The notes beneath the pieces were generated by a model. The model saw only the letters and a list, made by a program, of their open reading frames with translations. It had not been told where the DNA came from and did not search any database. A DNA stretch of 52,822 nt from Gammaproteobacteria bacterium. Its GTDB lineage: Bacteria > Pseudomonadota > Gammaproteobacteria > Ga0077536. The position numbers and the translations under genes were made by a program. The stretch is from positions 1-52,822 of the forward strand of contig JAIEQK010000071.1 in the NCBI GenBank assembly GCA_019747795.1, written 5' to 3'. This document shows, in pieces, positions 15,826 to 25,294 of the stretch (its first letter is position 1; each line of letters opens with the position of its first letter).

Positions 15826-16467
15826 CTAGGGCGCAGCACTGCCCGACTGCTTGAAGTAGTCGCTGAACAGCGCGCCGAATTCCTCTTCCGTCACCTCGGT
15901 GTCCTCGACCTTCAGGCACACGTAGCGCTCGACCGAGGCGCGCACCAGGTCATTGACCTCGAGCAGAGTCTCGAACGGCACCGTGGCGTAGCGGAAGTCC
16001 GCCACCGCGAGTCCGATGCAACCCTGGTGGGTCTCGATGGGCACCGGCAGGATGACCGGCAGCAGGTGCGCGTCCAGCAACAGCCGAAAGCCGCGGTATA
16101 CGCTGCCCTGGAAGGTGATCAGGTCCTCGCCCGAGACGTTGACGATGCTGCGCAGGAGCCGAAGACGGGTGGAACTCAGGTTGACCGGGATCTTGCAGTG
16201 GTCGGCCCCCAGGTAGGTGAGGCTCTCCCAGTCGTTGCCGCGCTGGTCGCACACCGCGCCGACGATGCCGATGTCGAAGCACGGCGCGACCCGCTCCACC
16301 GGCACGTCGGCCAGCAGTTCGCGGTTCTTCAGCACCAGGCTGCCCTTCTCCATGACCAGGTTGCCGAGCATGGCCAGGTTGCCCTTGTGGCCCATCATCA
16401 GCAGTTCGCCGAGGCCGCGCGGGTAGAGTTCGCGCAGCAGCGCGGGGAGTTGACTGCGATTTTCCAT
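15826..16467 (-). CDS. conserved-looking protein of unknown function, possible GAF-like sensor
   Basis: A 213-residue soluble protein starting MENRSQLPALLRELYPRG, with a strong GGAGGAACG ribosome site. I do not recognise the family. Residues about 75-200 alternate strands and helices (GIVGAVCDQRGNDWE, YRGFRLLLDAHLLPVILPVP, HQGCIGLAVADFRY), reminiscent of a GAF/PAS-like small-ligand fold, but this is only a structural impression. No signal peptide or membrane segment is visible. It lies 100 bp before the pseudoREC-GGDEF-EAL gene on the same strand, so a sensor or partner role in that c-di-GMP circuit is plausible. A longer upstream frame is Arg-rich and rejected. Confidence 0.7.
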   Translation of the reverse strand: MENRSQLPALLRELYPRGLGELLMMGHKGNLAMLGNLVMEKGSLVLKNRELLADVPVERVAPCFDIGIVGAVCDQRGNDWESLTYLGADHCKIPVNLSSTRLRLLRSIVNVSGEDLITFQGSVYRGFRLLLDAHLLPVILPVPIETHQGCIGLAVADFRYATVPFETLLEVNDLVRASVERYVCLKVEDTEVTEEEFGALFSDYFKQSGSAAP

Positions 16468-16793
16468 CGTTCCTCCGAGGCCGCCGGAGCGGCCTGAGCA
16501 TTCGAACTCGCGCGGCCGATCCCGGCGGCGCACGACGAGATGCGTGCAAGTGTAGCGACAGCGTCGAGCGTTGCCGGGGCAGCGCCCGCCGCCGTTCGCG
16601 GCTCGCCCTCGCGGGGCTCGGGCGCCGGCAGTGTAGCGAGCGCGCGAGCACGCCGTGACGTCGTCCGACGCGATCTCATCCATTCCAATATCGTCCGCCG
16701 ACGACGACGCTGGAGCGAGGCCGTGCCGCGCCGCTGGCTCGCCGGCCGGCGCAGCCTCTAGACTGGACCGCCGCACGAGAGGGGAGAACTCGC
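16468..16793. other. intergenic region between divergent genes
   Basis: 326 bp between the unknown-function gene and the P450 gene. I see no coding frame, RNA gene or strong hairpin, only very GC-rich DNA that presumably holds both promoters. GGGGAG lies about 8 nt before the P450 ATG. Confidence 0.5.
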
Positions 16794-18008
16794 ATGCAGG
16801 ACATTCGCGACCTGGCGGTCCGGCCCGACCACGTGCCCCGCGCGCAGGTGGTCGACCTCGACATCTACGCGCCCCACGCGCCCGGCGAGGACTACTTCGC
16901 CGCGTGGCTGCGCTGGCGCGAGGCCACCCCTCATTCGCTGGTGTGGAGCCCGCGCCACGGCGGGCACTGGATTGCGCTGCGCGGCCCGGACGTGCTGCGC
17001 GTGCTGTCCGACCACGAATGCTTCTCGGTGGACGCCTTCGGCGTGCCGCGCGCGCCCGCTGGCCAGCGGCCGCTCGGCGCCCTGATCAAGGACCCGCCCG
17101 CCCACGCGCCGTTTCGCCGCTTCCTCAATCTCGGCCTGTCGCCGCGCGTGGTGAGCGGCAGCGAGGCGGCGATCCGCGCGCGGGCCGTGGCCTTGATCGA
17201 CGGCCTCAAGCCGCGCGGCGGCTGCGAGGTGGTGCGCGACTTCGCCGACGTGCTGCCCTTGAGCGTGTTCCTGGATCTCGTGGGCCTGCCGCTCGCCGAT
17301 CGCGAGATGCTCGCCGAGTGGACCGCCGAGACAGTGCGCGGCGCGAACGTCGGCGCGCGCGAAGCCGCCTTTCAGGCGCTCGCCGACTATCTCGCGCCGG
17401 TGCTCGCGGCGCGCCGCGGCCGCGGGGGCGACGACATGCTGAGCGCCATCGCCAATCTCACTGTGGACGGTGAGCCCATCGCCACCGACGAAGCCGTCGG
17501 CGCCGCCATCCACCTGTGCATGGCGGGGCTGGACACCGTCGCCTCGCTGCTGGTGTTCGTGCTGGCCTATCTCGCCGACCACCCGGACGAGCGTCGGCGC
17601 CTGCGCGCCGACCGCGCGCGGCTGGGGGGCGCCGCGGCGGAATTCACCCGCCGCTATCCCATCGTGGTCATGAGCCGCCGCGCCAGGCGGGACCTCCAAC
17701 TGGGCGGTGTGTGGGTGCGCGAGGACGACATGGTCAGCGCGCCGACCATGCTCTACAACTTGGACCCCGACCTCTTTCCCGAGCCGCTGCGCTTCGACCC
17801 CACGCGTCGCGCGCCGCAGATCGCGACCTTCGGCCACGGCATCCATCGTTGCCCGGGGGCGATCCTCGGTCGCGCCGAACTCCTCATCACCCTGGAGGAA
17901 TGGCTGGCGCGGATCCCCGACTTCGACATCGCGGCGCGCGACGAACTCGTCACCCATGGCGGCATCGTCGCCAGCATGCCGCGCCTCGAACTGCGCTGGG
18001 CGGCCTGA
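16794..18008 (+). CDS. cytochrome P450 (bacterial soluble class)
   Basis: A 404-residue soluble P450 monooxygenase. The oxygen-binding I-helix motif AGLDT is at 244-248, the ExxR pair at 283-286 (EFTR) and the haem loop FGHGIHRCPGAILGRAE has ligand C353. The overall pattern resembles CYP101/CYP111-like terpene hydroxylases (for example FLNLGLSPRVV and the AGLDTVASLL helix), but substrate is not predictable. No ferredoxin or ferredoxin reductase gene is adjacent, so its redox partners must be elsewhere. A good ribosome site precedes the ATG. It converges on the epoxide hydrolase gene, 9 bp away. Confidence 0.95.
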   Translation: MQDIRDLAVRPDHVPRAQVVDLDIYAPHAPGEDYFAAWLRWREATPHSLVWSPRHGGHWIALRGPDVLRVLSDHECFSVDAFGVPRAPAGQRPLGALIKDPPAHAPFRRFLNLGLSPRVVSGSEAAIRARAVALIDGLKPRGGCEVVRDFADVLPLSVFLDLVGLPLADREMLAEWTAETVRGANVGAREAAFQALADYLAPVLAARRGRGGDDMLSAIANLTVDGEPIATDEAVGAAIHLCMAGLDTVASLLVFVLAYLADHPDERRRLRADRARLGGAAAEFTRRYPIVVMSRRARRDLQLGGVWVREDDMVSAPTMLYNLDPDLFPEPLRFDPTRRAPQIATFGHGIHRCPGAILGRAELLITLEEWLARIPDFDIAARDELVTHGGIVASMPRLELRWAA

Positions 18009-18017
18009 GGCCGCGGC

Positions 18018-19049
18018 TCAGTCGAGGCCGGCGAGGAAGTCCAGCAGCAGGCGATTGGTCTCGGCCGGACGCTCCTGCTGGATCCAGTGCCCGCACTTCG
18101 GCAGCACCGCTTCGCCGCGGTAGTCGGCCATGACCTCGTGGGCGCGGGCGCGCGACTCCGCGCCCCACCAGGTGGCGACGTCGAACTCCCCGCCGATGAA
18201 ATAGGCCGGCACCGCGAGCCTGGTCCCGGCGTAGGGCGCGAGCACCCGCTGGTCGTCCGGCAGGTTTCTATAGAAGGACAAGGGGCCGTGCAGGCCGGAG
18301 CGCTGGAAGGCCTCGACGTAGACCGCGAGATCCGTCGCGCTCAGCCACGGCACCGGTCGCGCCGGCAGGAAGCGATCGCGCATGCGCGTGCCGTGGGCAA
18401 TGCACACCGCGCTCTGGCGCACCATGGTGATGGGGTCCGCCATGTCCAGCGCGAAACCGACCGAAGCCAGCCCCTCGCCCGACACCGAGTACATGATGTC
18501 GCCGATCCAGCCGGCGAGATCCGCCTCGATCTCGTCGATGATCGGCCCGAGCGTGCTCCAGTAGGTGTGGTAGAAGTCCTGGCCCGGGCCGGCCAGCTCG
18601 CGCTGGTAGTCCTCCAGCGGATGCTCGCCAAAGGGATTGCCGGGGACGCCGATCAGCCCCTGGCCGGCGAAGGGCACGCTCATGCCCACCACGCCGCGAA
18701 ATACCTCGGGATGCATCCACGCCGCGCTCCAGGCGACCGGCGCGCCCCAGTCATGGCCCACCACCACCGCCTTGGACTCACCGAGCGCGCGCACCACGCC
18801 GACCACGTCGTCCACCAGGTGATCGATGCGGTAGGCGTCCGGTCGCCAGAACTTCGACGAGCGCCCGTAGCCGCGCTGCTCGATGGCCACCGCGCGATAG
18901 CCGGCGGCGGCGAGCGCCGGCAGCTGATGGCGCCACGAATAGGCCAGCTCCGGAAAACCATGCACCAGCAGCACGAGCGGTCCCTGCCCTTCCTCGATGG
19001 CGTAGATGCGTGTGCCGTTGATGTCGAGCAGATGTTCGTTGACGGACAT
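18018..19049 (-). CDS. alpha/beta-fold epoxide hydrolase
   Basis: A 343-residue hydrolase. The oxyanion motif HGFPE is at 30-34, nucleophile D100 sits in GHDWGAPVAW, and the C-terminal catalytic histidine is in KCGHWIQQERP. The nucleophilic Asp in GHDWG is the soluble epoxide hydrolase signature (haloalkane dehalogenases are the main alternative). The cap region contains tyrosines (YHTYW) suited to epoxide activation. ATG 19049 has AGGAG at good spacing; a longer upstream frame is Pro/Arg-rich and unlikely. It would open epoxides to diols, possibly products of the convergent P450, though that link is speculative. Confidence 0.9.
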   Translation of the reverse strand: MSVNEHLLDINGTRIYAIEEGQGPLVLLVHGFPELAYSWRHQLPALAAAGYRAVAIEQRGYGRSSKFWRPDAYRIDHLVDDVVGVVRALGESKAVVVGHDWGAPVAWSAAWMHPEVFRGVVGMSVPFAGQGLIGVPGNPFGEHPLEDYQRELAGPGQDFYHTYWSTLGPIIDEIEADLAGWIGDIMYSVSGEGLASVGFALDMADPITMVRQSAVCIAHGTRMRDRFLPARPVPWLSATDLAVYVEAFQRSGLHGPLSFYRNLPDDQRVLAPYAGTRLAVPAYFIGGEFDVATWWGAESRARAHEVMADYRGEAVLPKCGHWIQQERPAETNRLLLDFLAGLD

Positions 19050-19250
19050 GGGTGCTACTCCTGGCGTCGGCCGCGGCCGTGGCCGCGCGCGTGGTCGAAT
19101 CGGGCGCGGCTCGCAGGCCGCGTGAGGCCCGCGAGTCTCGGCGATGGGCCCAGGCGAGGTCAACGAGGCCCGCGCCGCCGCCCGCCCGCACTAGGCACCC
19201 GCCGCCGCTTCATGCACATTGACGGCCCTCGCCGAACGCGACGCGACGCC

Positions 19251-21698
19251 ATGCTCGAACCCTACCGCGTGCTGGATCTCACCGACGACGGCGCGCAGCT
19301 GTGCGGTCAGATGCTGGGTGCCCTCGGCGCCGACGTCGTCCTGCTCGAACCACCCGGCGGCTCGCGCAACCGCGCCCGCGGTCCCTTCGTCGACGACATC
19401 GCGCATCCCGATCGCAGCCTGGTGTTCTGGTCTCTGAATCGGCACAAGCGCGCCGCCACGCTCGATCTCACGACCGCCGCCGGCCGCGACCGACTGCGCG
19501 CGCTCGCCGCGCGGGCCGACGTGCTGCTCGAATCGTTCACGCCCGGCTACCTCGCCGGCCTGGGTCTCGATCACGCCTCGCTGGCGCGCCTGAATCCGCG
19601 CCTGGTCAGCGTCTCTCTGACACCCTACGGCTGCCACGGCCCCAAGGCCGCCTGGCCGGCCAGCGATCTCACCGCCTTGGCCGCGTCTGGCGTGCTGTAC
19701 ATCACCGGCGACGCGGATCGCGCGCCCGTTCGGCTGATGGTGCCACAGGCAGGTCTGCACGCCGCTGCCGAGGGCACGGCCGCGACGCTCATCGCGCTCG
19801 CCGCGCGTAGGCAGGACGGGCTCGGTCAACATGTCGACGTCTCGGCGCAGACCGCGACCATGCTCGGCACGCAGTACTTCGCGCTCAGCCATGCCTGGGG
19901 CGCGCCGCAGACCGAGCGCGTCGCCGGCGGCATGAAGGCCGGGCCGGTGGTGCTCAAGTTCGTCAATCCCGCGCGTGACGGTCATGTCTCGGTGACCTTC
20001 TTCTTCGGCGAGTCCGGCGGTCCCTTCGCGCGCCGCCTGATGCATACGCTCCACGAGCGCGGCTACGTCGACCTGGCGACCCGCGACAAGGACTGGATCA
20101 ACTACACGAGCCTGCTGCTCTCCGGCGCCGAACCCGCCAGCGAGCTCATGCGCTGCATCGATTGCATCGCGGCCTTCACCAGCGCCCATACCAAGGAAGA
20201 GCTGTTCGCGCTGGCGCGCGAGCGCAATCTCCTGATCGTGCCGGTGGCAACGGTCGCCGAGGTCGCGGCCTCGGAGCAGCTCGCCGCGCGCGACTACTGG
20301 GTCAGCGTGCCGCATCCGGAACTCGAGCGTGCGGTGCGCTACCCCGGCGCGTTCGCCCAGTTCTCCGCCACGCCGCTGCCCACCGGTCGGCGACCGCCGC
20401 TGCTCGGCGAACACGATGTCGAGATCTTCGACGAGCCGCAGGCCGCGCCGCGCGACGAGACGCCGCCGCCCGCGACGCGCCCCGCGCGTCGCGCCCCGCT
20501 CGCCGATCTGAAGGTGCTCGACTTCATGTGGGTGATCGCCGGCCCGGCGTCCACGCGCATGCTCGCCGACTACGGGGCGACCGTCGTGCACGTCGAATCA
20601 TCCCGCGTGGTCGACGCCGCGCGCACCGTGCAGCCGCTGTGGCAGAACCAGGCGGGCATCGAGCGCGCCGCGGCCTTCGCCAACGTCGGCGCCGGCAAGC
20701 TCGGGGTGACGCTCAACCTGGGCCACGAAGCCGCGCGGCCGGTGCTGCGCCGGCTGGTGGAATGGGCTGACGTGGTGACCGAGAGCTTCGCCTGCGGCGC
20801 GATGCAGCGCCTCGGCCTGGACTACGGGACGCTCAGCGACTGGAACCCGCGCGTGATCATGTTGAGCTCGTGCCTGAACGGCCAGACCGGGCCGCACGCC
20901 ACCCTCGCCGGCTTCGGCACCATGGGGGCGCAGATGGCGGGCTTCGGCGCGCTGGCCGGCTGGCCGGACCGCGCGCCGGCCGGTCCCTTCGGCGCCTACA
21001 CGGACTACGTCGCGCCGAAGTTCACGGTCGCGGCGCTGCTTGCCGCGCTGGAAGCACGCGAGCGCAGTGGTCGCGGCCAGTACATCGACCTCTCGCAGTC
21101 CGAGGCCTCGCTGCATTTCATCGGGCAGGCCGTGCTCGACCACGAGGTCAACGGCCGCGTCGCGACGCGCATGGGCAATGCCTCACCGCACGCCTGCCCG
21201 CACGGCGTGTTCCGCGCGGCGGGCGAAGAGCGCTGGGTGGCGATCGCCGCGGAGACCGACCAGCAGTGGCGCGCGCTGGCCGCGACGGTCGGCCCGCCGA
21301 CCTGGCTGACGCGACCGGATCTCGTGACCTTGGCCGGCCGGCAGGCGGCGCGCGCCGAACTGGAGGCGGGCATCGAGGCCTGGACCGCCACGCGCGGCGT
21401 GGACGAGATCGAAGAAACCTTGGTGACGGCAGGCGTGCCGGCGCACCGCGTCGCGACCAGCGCGGACCTGAGCGCAGATCCGCAGCTCGACGCCCGCGGG
21501 CACTTCGTCTCCGTGTCGCACCCGGAGCTCGGCGCGATTCCCATCGAGAATGCCCGCGCGCTGCTGGCGGGCACACCGCCCTCGATCACGCGGCCCGCAC
21601 CGCTGCTCGGCGAGCACACTGATTTCGTGCTGCGCGAACTGCTGGGCCTCTCCGCGACCGAGGTCCAGCACCTGCGCGCGCAGGGCGCGCTCGACTGA
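19251..21698 (+). CDS. double-length CaiB/BaiF (class III) CoA-transferase
   Basis: An 815-residue protein made of two complete class III CoA-transferase units, residues about 1-400 and 420-815. Each has an N-terminal unit start (YRVLDLTDDGAQLCGQMLG and LKVLDFMWVIAGPASTRML), the ADVVLLE/ATVVHVE strand, a GQHVDVSAQ or GQYIDLSQSE segment (where the family's catalytic Asp is expected) and a C-terminal LLGEH. Family members are usually about 400 residues and act as interlocked dimers, so this looks like a covalent dimer. It transfers CoA between carboxylic acids; the acid is unknown. ATG 19251 matches the family N-terminus, and in-frame ATG 19212 is an alternative; neither has a clear ribosome site. 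The frame also stays open far upstream, but that is antisense to the epoxide hydrolase. Confidence 0.9.
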   Translation: MLEPYRVLDLTDDGAQLCGQMLGALGADVVLLEPPGGSRNRARGPFVDDIAHPDRSLVFWSLNRHKRAATLDLTTAAGRDRLRALAARADVLLESFTPGYLAGLGLDHASLARLNPRLVSVSLTPYGCHGPKAAWPASDLTALAASGVLYITGDADRAPVRLMVPQAGLHAAAEGTAATLIALAARRQDGLGQHVDVSAQTATMLGTQYFALSHAWGAPQTERVAGGMKAGPVVLKFVNPARDGHVSVTFFFGESGGPFARRLMHTLHERGYVDLATRDKDWINYTSLLLSGAEPASELMRCIDCIAAFTSAHTKEELFALARERNLLIVPVATVAEVAASEQLAARDYWVSVPHPELERAVRYPGAFAQFSATPLPTGRRPPLLGEHDVEIFDEPQAAPRDETPPPATRPARRAPLADLKVLDFMWVIAGPASTRMLADYGATVVHVESSRVVDAARTVQPLWQNQAGIERAAAFANVGAGKLGVTLNLGHEAARPVLRRLVEWADVVTESFACGAMQRLGLDYGTLSDWNPRVIMLSSCLNGQTGPHATLAGFGTMGAQMAGFGALAGWPDRAPAGPFGAYTDYVAPKFTVAALLAALEARERSGRGQYIDLSQSEASLHFIGQAVLDHEVNGRVATRMGNASPHACPHGVFRAAGEERWVAIAAETDQQWRALAATVGPPTWLTRPDLVTLAGRQAARAELEAGIEAWTATRGVDEIEETLVTAGVPAHRVATSADLSADPQLDARGHFVSVSHPELGAIPIENARALLAGTPPSITRPAPLLGEHTDFVLRELLGLSATEVQHLRAQGALD

Positions 21699-21948
21699 GC
21701 GTGGCTACCCTGACCCGCAGGTCCACGCCTTGATCCGGCTCAAGACTCCCGCGGCGGTGCCGAAACTCCGTGTGTGGCCCGCGCACCAGTACCGCGGGTC
21801 GTTTGCAGGACGAGGCCCTCGTACCGCCCGCTCTTGCGCCCGTCAGGCCAAAGGCCGGGTATGACTTCAGCGTGTAGCATGGGGAGTTCTGCAGTGATTT
21901 CGCAGTCGAGGCTTCACCGCGCTCGGCGCCGGGCGCGACGGGGCAGGG

Positions 21949-24546
21949 ATGGCTCGCATCGACGGCACCTGGCCGTCGCAACGCGCGCGCCCTGGCGCGA
22001 CCCTCTTCACGCCGCGAGGTGCGGCCGACGTGCGCCTACCTGTGGTTGAACGCGCGCTCCGCGCGCTGTGGACCAGGCTCACCGCGCCTGGCTATCTCAC
22101 CGTGCGCTTCAAGAGCGCGCGTTCGCAGGACGTCGAGCCCGAATTCCTCGGCCTGAACGAGCCCCTGGTCGCCCAGCGCGTGCTGACCGAGCGTGTGCGG
22201 GTGTTCGCCGATCGCTCTTTCGAAGGCGCGCTCACCGCCCCGCTCGGCTCGCTGCTGCTCGCGTGGATCGGCGGCTCGCTGGTCGGCTGGTCACGCTCAC
22301 TCGCCTGGCTCGCGGCGTTCGCCGTGGTGGAACTCCTGATCGGGCGCGCCGGACATCGCTATTCGCGCGACAGCGCCCAGCACCCTTCGCTCGCCGAACA
22401 GGGCGGGCGCCTGATCATCCTGAATTTCTTCGCCGGCCTGGTGTGGGGCTCATCCGTGTGGGTGTTCTGGTCGGCAGGCCATTTCGAGGCCTACCTGCTG
22501 AACCTCGTGATCCTGGTCGGCGTGGCGGGCCTGAGCCTGCTCGTCATGTCGCCATTCCTGGGCGCGATGGTCAGCTATTTCGGCGGACTGCTGCTGCTGC
22601 CCGCGATCCACGCCTTCAGCCTGAGTCATCCGCTCGCGCTCAAGCTCGCGGTTGGCCTGGTGATCATGTACGCGCTCATGCTGCAGTTCGGCAGCGCCGT
22701 CGGCCTGCACCTCCTGAGCGACATCGAGGCCAAGGTGCGCAGCCGCCTGCTGGCCGAGCGCCTGCGCCTCGCGCTCGGCGCCGCGCGCCAGGACTGGTTC
22801 GATCTGAACGCCGAGAGCGGCGAGATGACGTCCAGCAACCGTCACGTCGGCATCGGCATCGGCAGCGACGTCACCACGCGCGAGGAACGCGGCTATCGGC
22901 AATGGCTGGACGAGATCCATCCGGACGATCGGCCGAGCGCGAGCCGGGCCTTCGGCATCGCGCTCGACTCCGGCGACACCGCCGACGTCGAGTACCGCCT
23001 GCGTCGCGCCGATGGCAGCTGGTCGTGGATCCGCTCCACCGGCCAGGTGGTCGAGCGCGACGCCGCGGGCCATGCGCTGCGCGTGATCGGCATCCACTCC
23101 GACATCTCCGAGGCCAAGGCGGTGGACGAGACCATCCGCCGCCTCGCCTTCCACGATCACCTGACCCAGCTGCCCAACCGCCGACTGATGGGCGAGCGCC
23201 TGCAGCAGGCGGTGGCGAGTGCCGGGCGCGACGGCACCAGCGGCGCGCTGATGCTGCTCGACATGGACGACTTCAAGACCTTGAACGACACGCTCGGCCA
23301 CGACGTCGGCGACCAGTTCCTGAAGGAGGTCGCCGAGCGCCTGCGCCGCTCGGTGCGCGCGAGCGACACGGTCGGACGCCAGGGCGGCGACGAGTACGTG
23401 GTGCTGCTCGAGAACCTGGGCAGCGGCGCGGCCGCGATGGCCCGCGCCGAGACGGTGGCAGCGCACATCCTGCAGTCCATTCGCGAGCCCTACCTGCTGA
23501 ATCTCTCGCCGGTCGCGGGCGCGCCCCAGACCTATGCCTACCACTGTTCGGCGAGCATCGGCGTCACCTTGTTCGCCGATGATGCGAACTCGGTCGACGA
23601 GATCTACAAGCAGGCCGACACCGCGATGTACGAAGCGAAGTCCGCCGGTCGCAACGGCGTGCGCTTCTTCCATCCCAGCATGCTGGCCGAAGTGGCCGAG
23701 CGCGCCGCCATCGCCAACCAGCTGCGCGAGGCCGTGGCGCAACGCCAGTTCGTGCTGTATTTCCAGCCGCAGGTCGACGCGCAGAACCGCACCGTCGGCT
23801 GCGAAGCGCTGCTGCGCTGGCAGCACCCCGTGACCGGCATCGCCACGCCCGACCGCTTCATCTCCATCGCCGAGGCCACCGGTCTCATCCTGCCGCTCGG
23901 ACGCTGGGTGATCGAAGAGGCCTGCGCGCAGCTCGTGACGTGGTCGCGTGAGCCGCGGACCGCGCACCTCGATCTCTCGGTCAACATCAGCGCCGCGCAG
24001 TTCCGCGACAAGGACTTCGTCGAGCACGTCGCGCTGGTGCTGGCCACCACCGGCGCGCCGGCGCGCCGGCTCAAGTTCGAGATCACCGAGAGCCTCGCGA
24101 TGAGCAATGTCGAGGAGGTGATCGAGAAGATGAGCCGCCTGCGCGCCATGGGCGTCGGCTTCTCGCTGGACGACTTCGGTACCGGCTATTCCTCGCTCGC
24201 CTACCTGCGTCGGCTGCCGATCGAACAGCTGAAGATCGATCGCTCCTTCGTGCGCGACGCCCTGATCAACGCCAATGACGCCGTCATCACCAAGACCATC
24301 GTCGCGCTCGCCAACGCCATGGGTCTCGCGGTGGTGGCCGAGGGCGTGGAGACCGCCGAGCACCGCGACTTCCTGGCGGCGCAGGGCTGTCGTCTGTACC
24401 AGGGCTACTACTTCGCGCGCCCCATGGGGATCGAACGTTTCAACGAGTTCCTGGCCGAGAGGCCCGCGCGCGACAACGACGGCCCGCCGTCCGCGCCGCT
24501 CGCGAACGGCGCCACCGTGCGCCTGGCCTGGCGCGGCGAGCGCTGA
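21949..24546 (+). CDS. membrane-bound PAS-GGDEF-EAL c-di-GMP protein
   Basis: An 865-residue sensor. Residues about 95-255 contain five or six hydrophobic segments (a membrane sensor related to the 7TM/MASE type), followed by a PAS domain with PAC motif (about 275-390: DEIHPDDRPS, EYRLRRADGSWSWIRSTG). The diguanylate cyclase domain has GGDEY at 479-483 and an RxxD inhibitory site at 470-473. The EAL domain starts near 585, with EALLRW at 619-624, VNIS, EITES, DDFGTGYSS, KIDRSF and EGVE. All key catalytic motifs are kept, so both synthesis and hydrolysis of c-di-GMP are possible. ATG 21949 follows GGGCAGGG closely; a GTG near 22029 is an alternative that would drop an Arg-rich leader. Confidence 0.93.
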   Translation: MARIDGTWPSQRARPGATLFTPRGAADVRLPVVERALRALWTRLTAPGYLTVRFKSARSQDVEPEFLGLNEPLVAQRVLTERVRVFADRSFEGALTAPLGSLLLAWIGGSLVGWSRSLAWLAAFAVVELLIGRAGHRYSRDSAQHPSLAEQGGRLIILNFFAGLVWGSSVWVFWSAGHFEAYLLNLVILVGVAGLSLLVMSPFLGAMVSYFGGLLLLPAIHAFSLSHPLALKLAVGLVIMYALMLQFGSAVGLHLLSDIEAKVRSRLLAERLRLALGAARQDWFDLNAESGEMTSSNRHVGIGIGSDVTTREERGYRQWLDEIHPDDRPSASRAFGIALDSGDTADVEYRLRRADGSWSWIRSTGQVVERDAAGHALRVIGIHSDISEAKAVDETIRRLAFHDHLTQLPNRRLMGERLQQAVASAGRDGTSGALMLLDMDDFKTLNDTLGHDVGDQFLKEVAERLRRSVRASDTVGRQGGDEYVVLLENLGSGAAAMARAETVAAHILQSIREPYLLNLSPVAGAPQTYAYHCSASIGVTLFADDANSVDEIYKQADTAMYEAKSAGRNGVRFFHPSMLAEVAERAAIANQLREAVAQRQFVLYFQPQVDAQNRTVGCEALLRWQHPVTGIATPDRFISIAEATGLILPLGRWVIEEACAQLVTWSREPRTAHLDLSVNISAAQFRDKDFVEHVALVLATTGAPARRLKFEITESLAMSNVEEVIEKMSRLRAMGVGFSLDDFGTGYSSLAYLRRLPIEQLKIDRSFVRDALINANDAVITKTIVALANAMGLAVVAEGVETAEHRDFLAAQGCRLYQGYYFARPMGIERFNEFLAERPARDNDGPPSAPLANGATVRLAWRGER

Positions 24547-24562
24547 ACGGCGCGCCACTCAC

Positions 24563-25084
24563 CTACCCACCCTCGATTTCCTGCTCGAGTTTCCGATCCT
24601 CGCCCTTGGCCTGCGCCATGGCCTCCGGCTCCAGTTCCTCCGCGTAGCGGTTCATGCGCACGAACACGCCCCAGCCGGCAAGCAGCGCGCCGGTCGCGAC
24701 CAGGTGTCCCGCGGCGTAGAGGAGATCCACCGGCTCGCCGTGAGCGGCGCGAAAGGTCGCAACCAGGCCCTCGATCGCCACCGCCACGACCACCACCACC
24801 AGGAAACGCGACAGGAAGCGGCGCACCCGCGTGGGCCCGCTGATGAGCGCGTCGCGCACCACCTCTTCCTCGGCGATGGTCTGGGAGATCTGCAGGGCCA
24901 CCACCGCCGCCGCCATGATGCCGAGCGCCTCGATGATGGTCAGCGCGGCGGCGAGATCGAGCCCGGCGATGACGCCGTCCCAGGCCTGCCGCGCCCCAAT
25001 CACCATCAACAGCAGCGCCGCGCCGGCAAACAGCACGGCCATCAGCCCATGCAGGACGGAGAAGGACAGGGTGAGCCATTTCAT
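24563..25084 (-). CDS. four-helix inner-membrane protein of unknown function
   Basis: A 173-residue protein starting MKWLTLSFSVLHGLMAVLF. It has four hydrophobic segments (about 7-28, 44-66, 90-112 and 122-142) and a charged C-terminal tail rich in Glu/Lys (EELEPEAMAQAKGEDRKLEQE). I do not recognise a family. The start ATG 25084 is supported by GAGG and the immediate membrane helix. It converges on the c-di-GMP gene (16-bp gap) and diverges from the aldoxime dehydratase gene, with which it shares a 210-bp upstream region. Confidence 0.75.
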   Translation of the reverse strand: MKWLTLSFSVLHGLMAVLFAGAALLLMVIGARQAWDGVIAGLDLAAALTIIEALGIMAAAVVALQISQTIAEEEVVRDALISGPTRVRRFLSRFLVVVVVAVAIEGLVATFRAAHGEPVDLLYAAGHLVATGALLAGWGVFVRMNRYAEELEPEAMAQAKGEDRKLEQEIEGG

Positions 25085-25294
25085 GTGATGCGCCTCGGCG
25101 CGACGCGGCGTGGTGCGCTCACCGGCACTGTGTCGCGGCGGCGCCGGACTATCTGTAGGCGTGCTCGCAGAGCAACAGGCAGATCGCGCCGATGCTTGTA
25201 CCCCCGCGCCGGGCCGTGGAAAGCTAGTCCTCTGCCGACGCGCGTTGCCTGCGACGCGCCTCCCCAAACTCGCGTTACCCGGGAAGCACCCACC

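Noticed and set aside
18087-19211. Upstream extension of the CoA-transferase frame by about 375 codons
   Set aside because: It lies antisense to the epoxide hydrolase; real family N-terminus begins near 19251.
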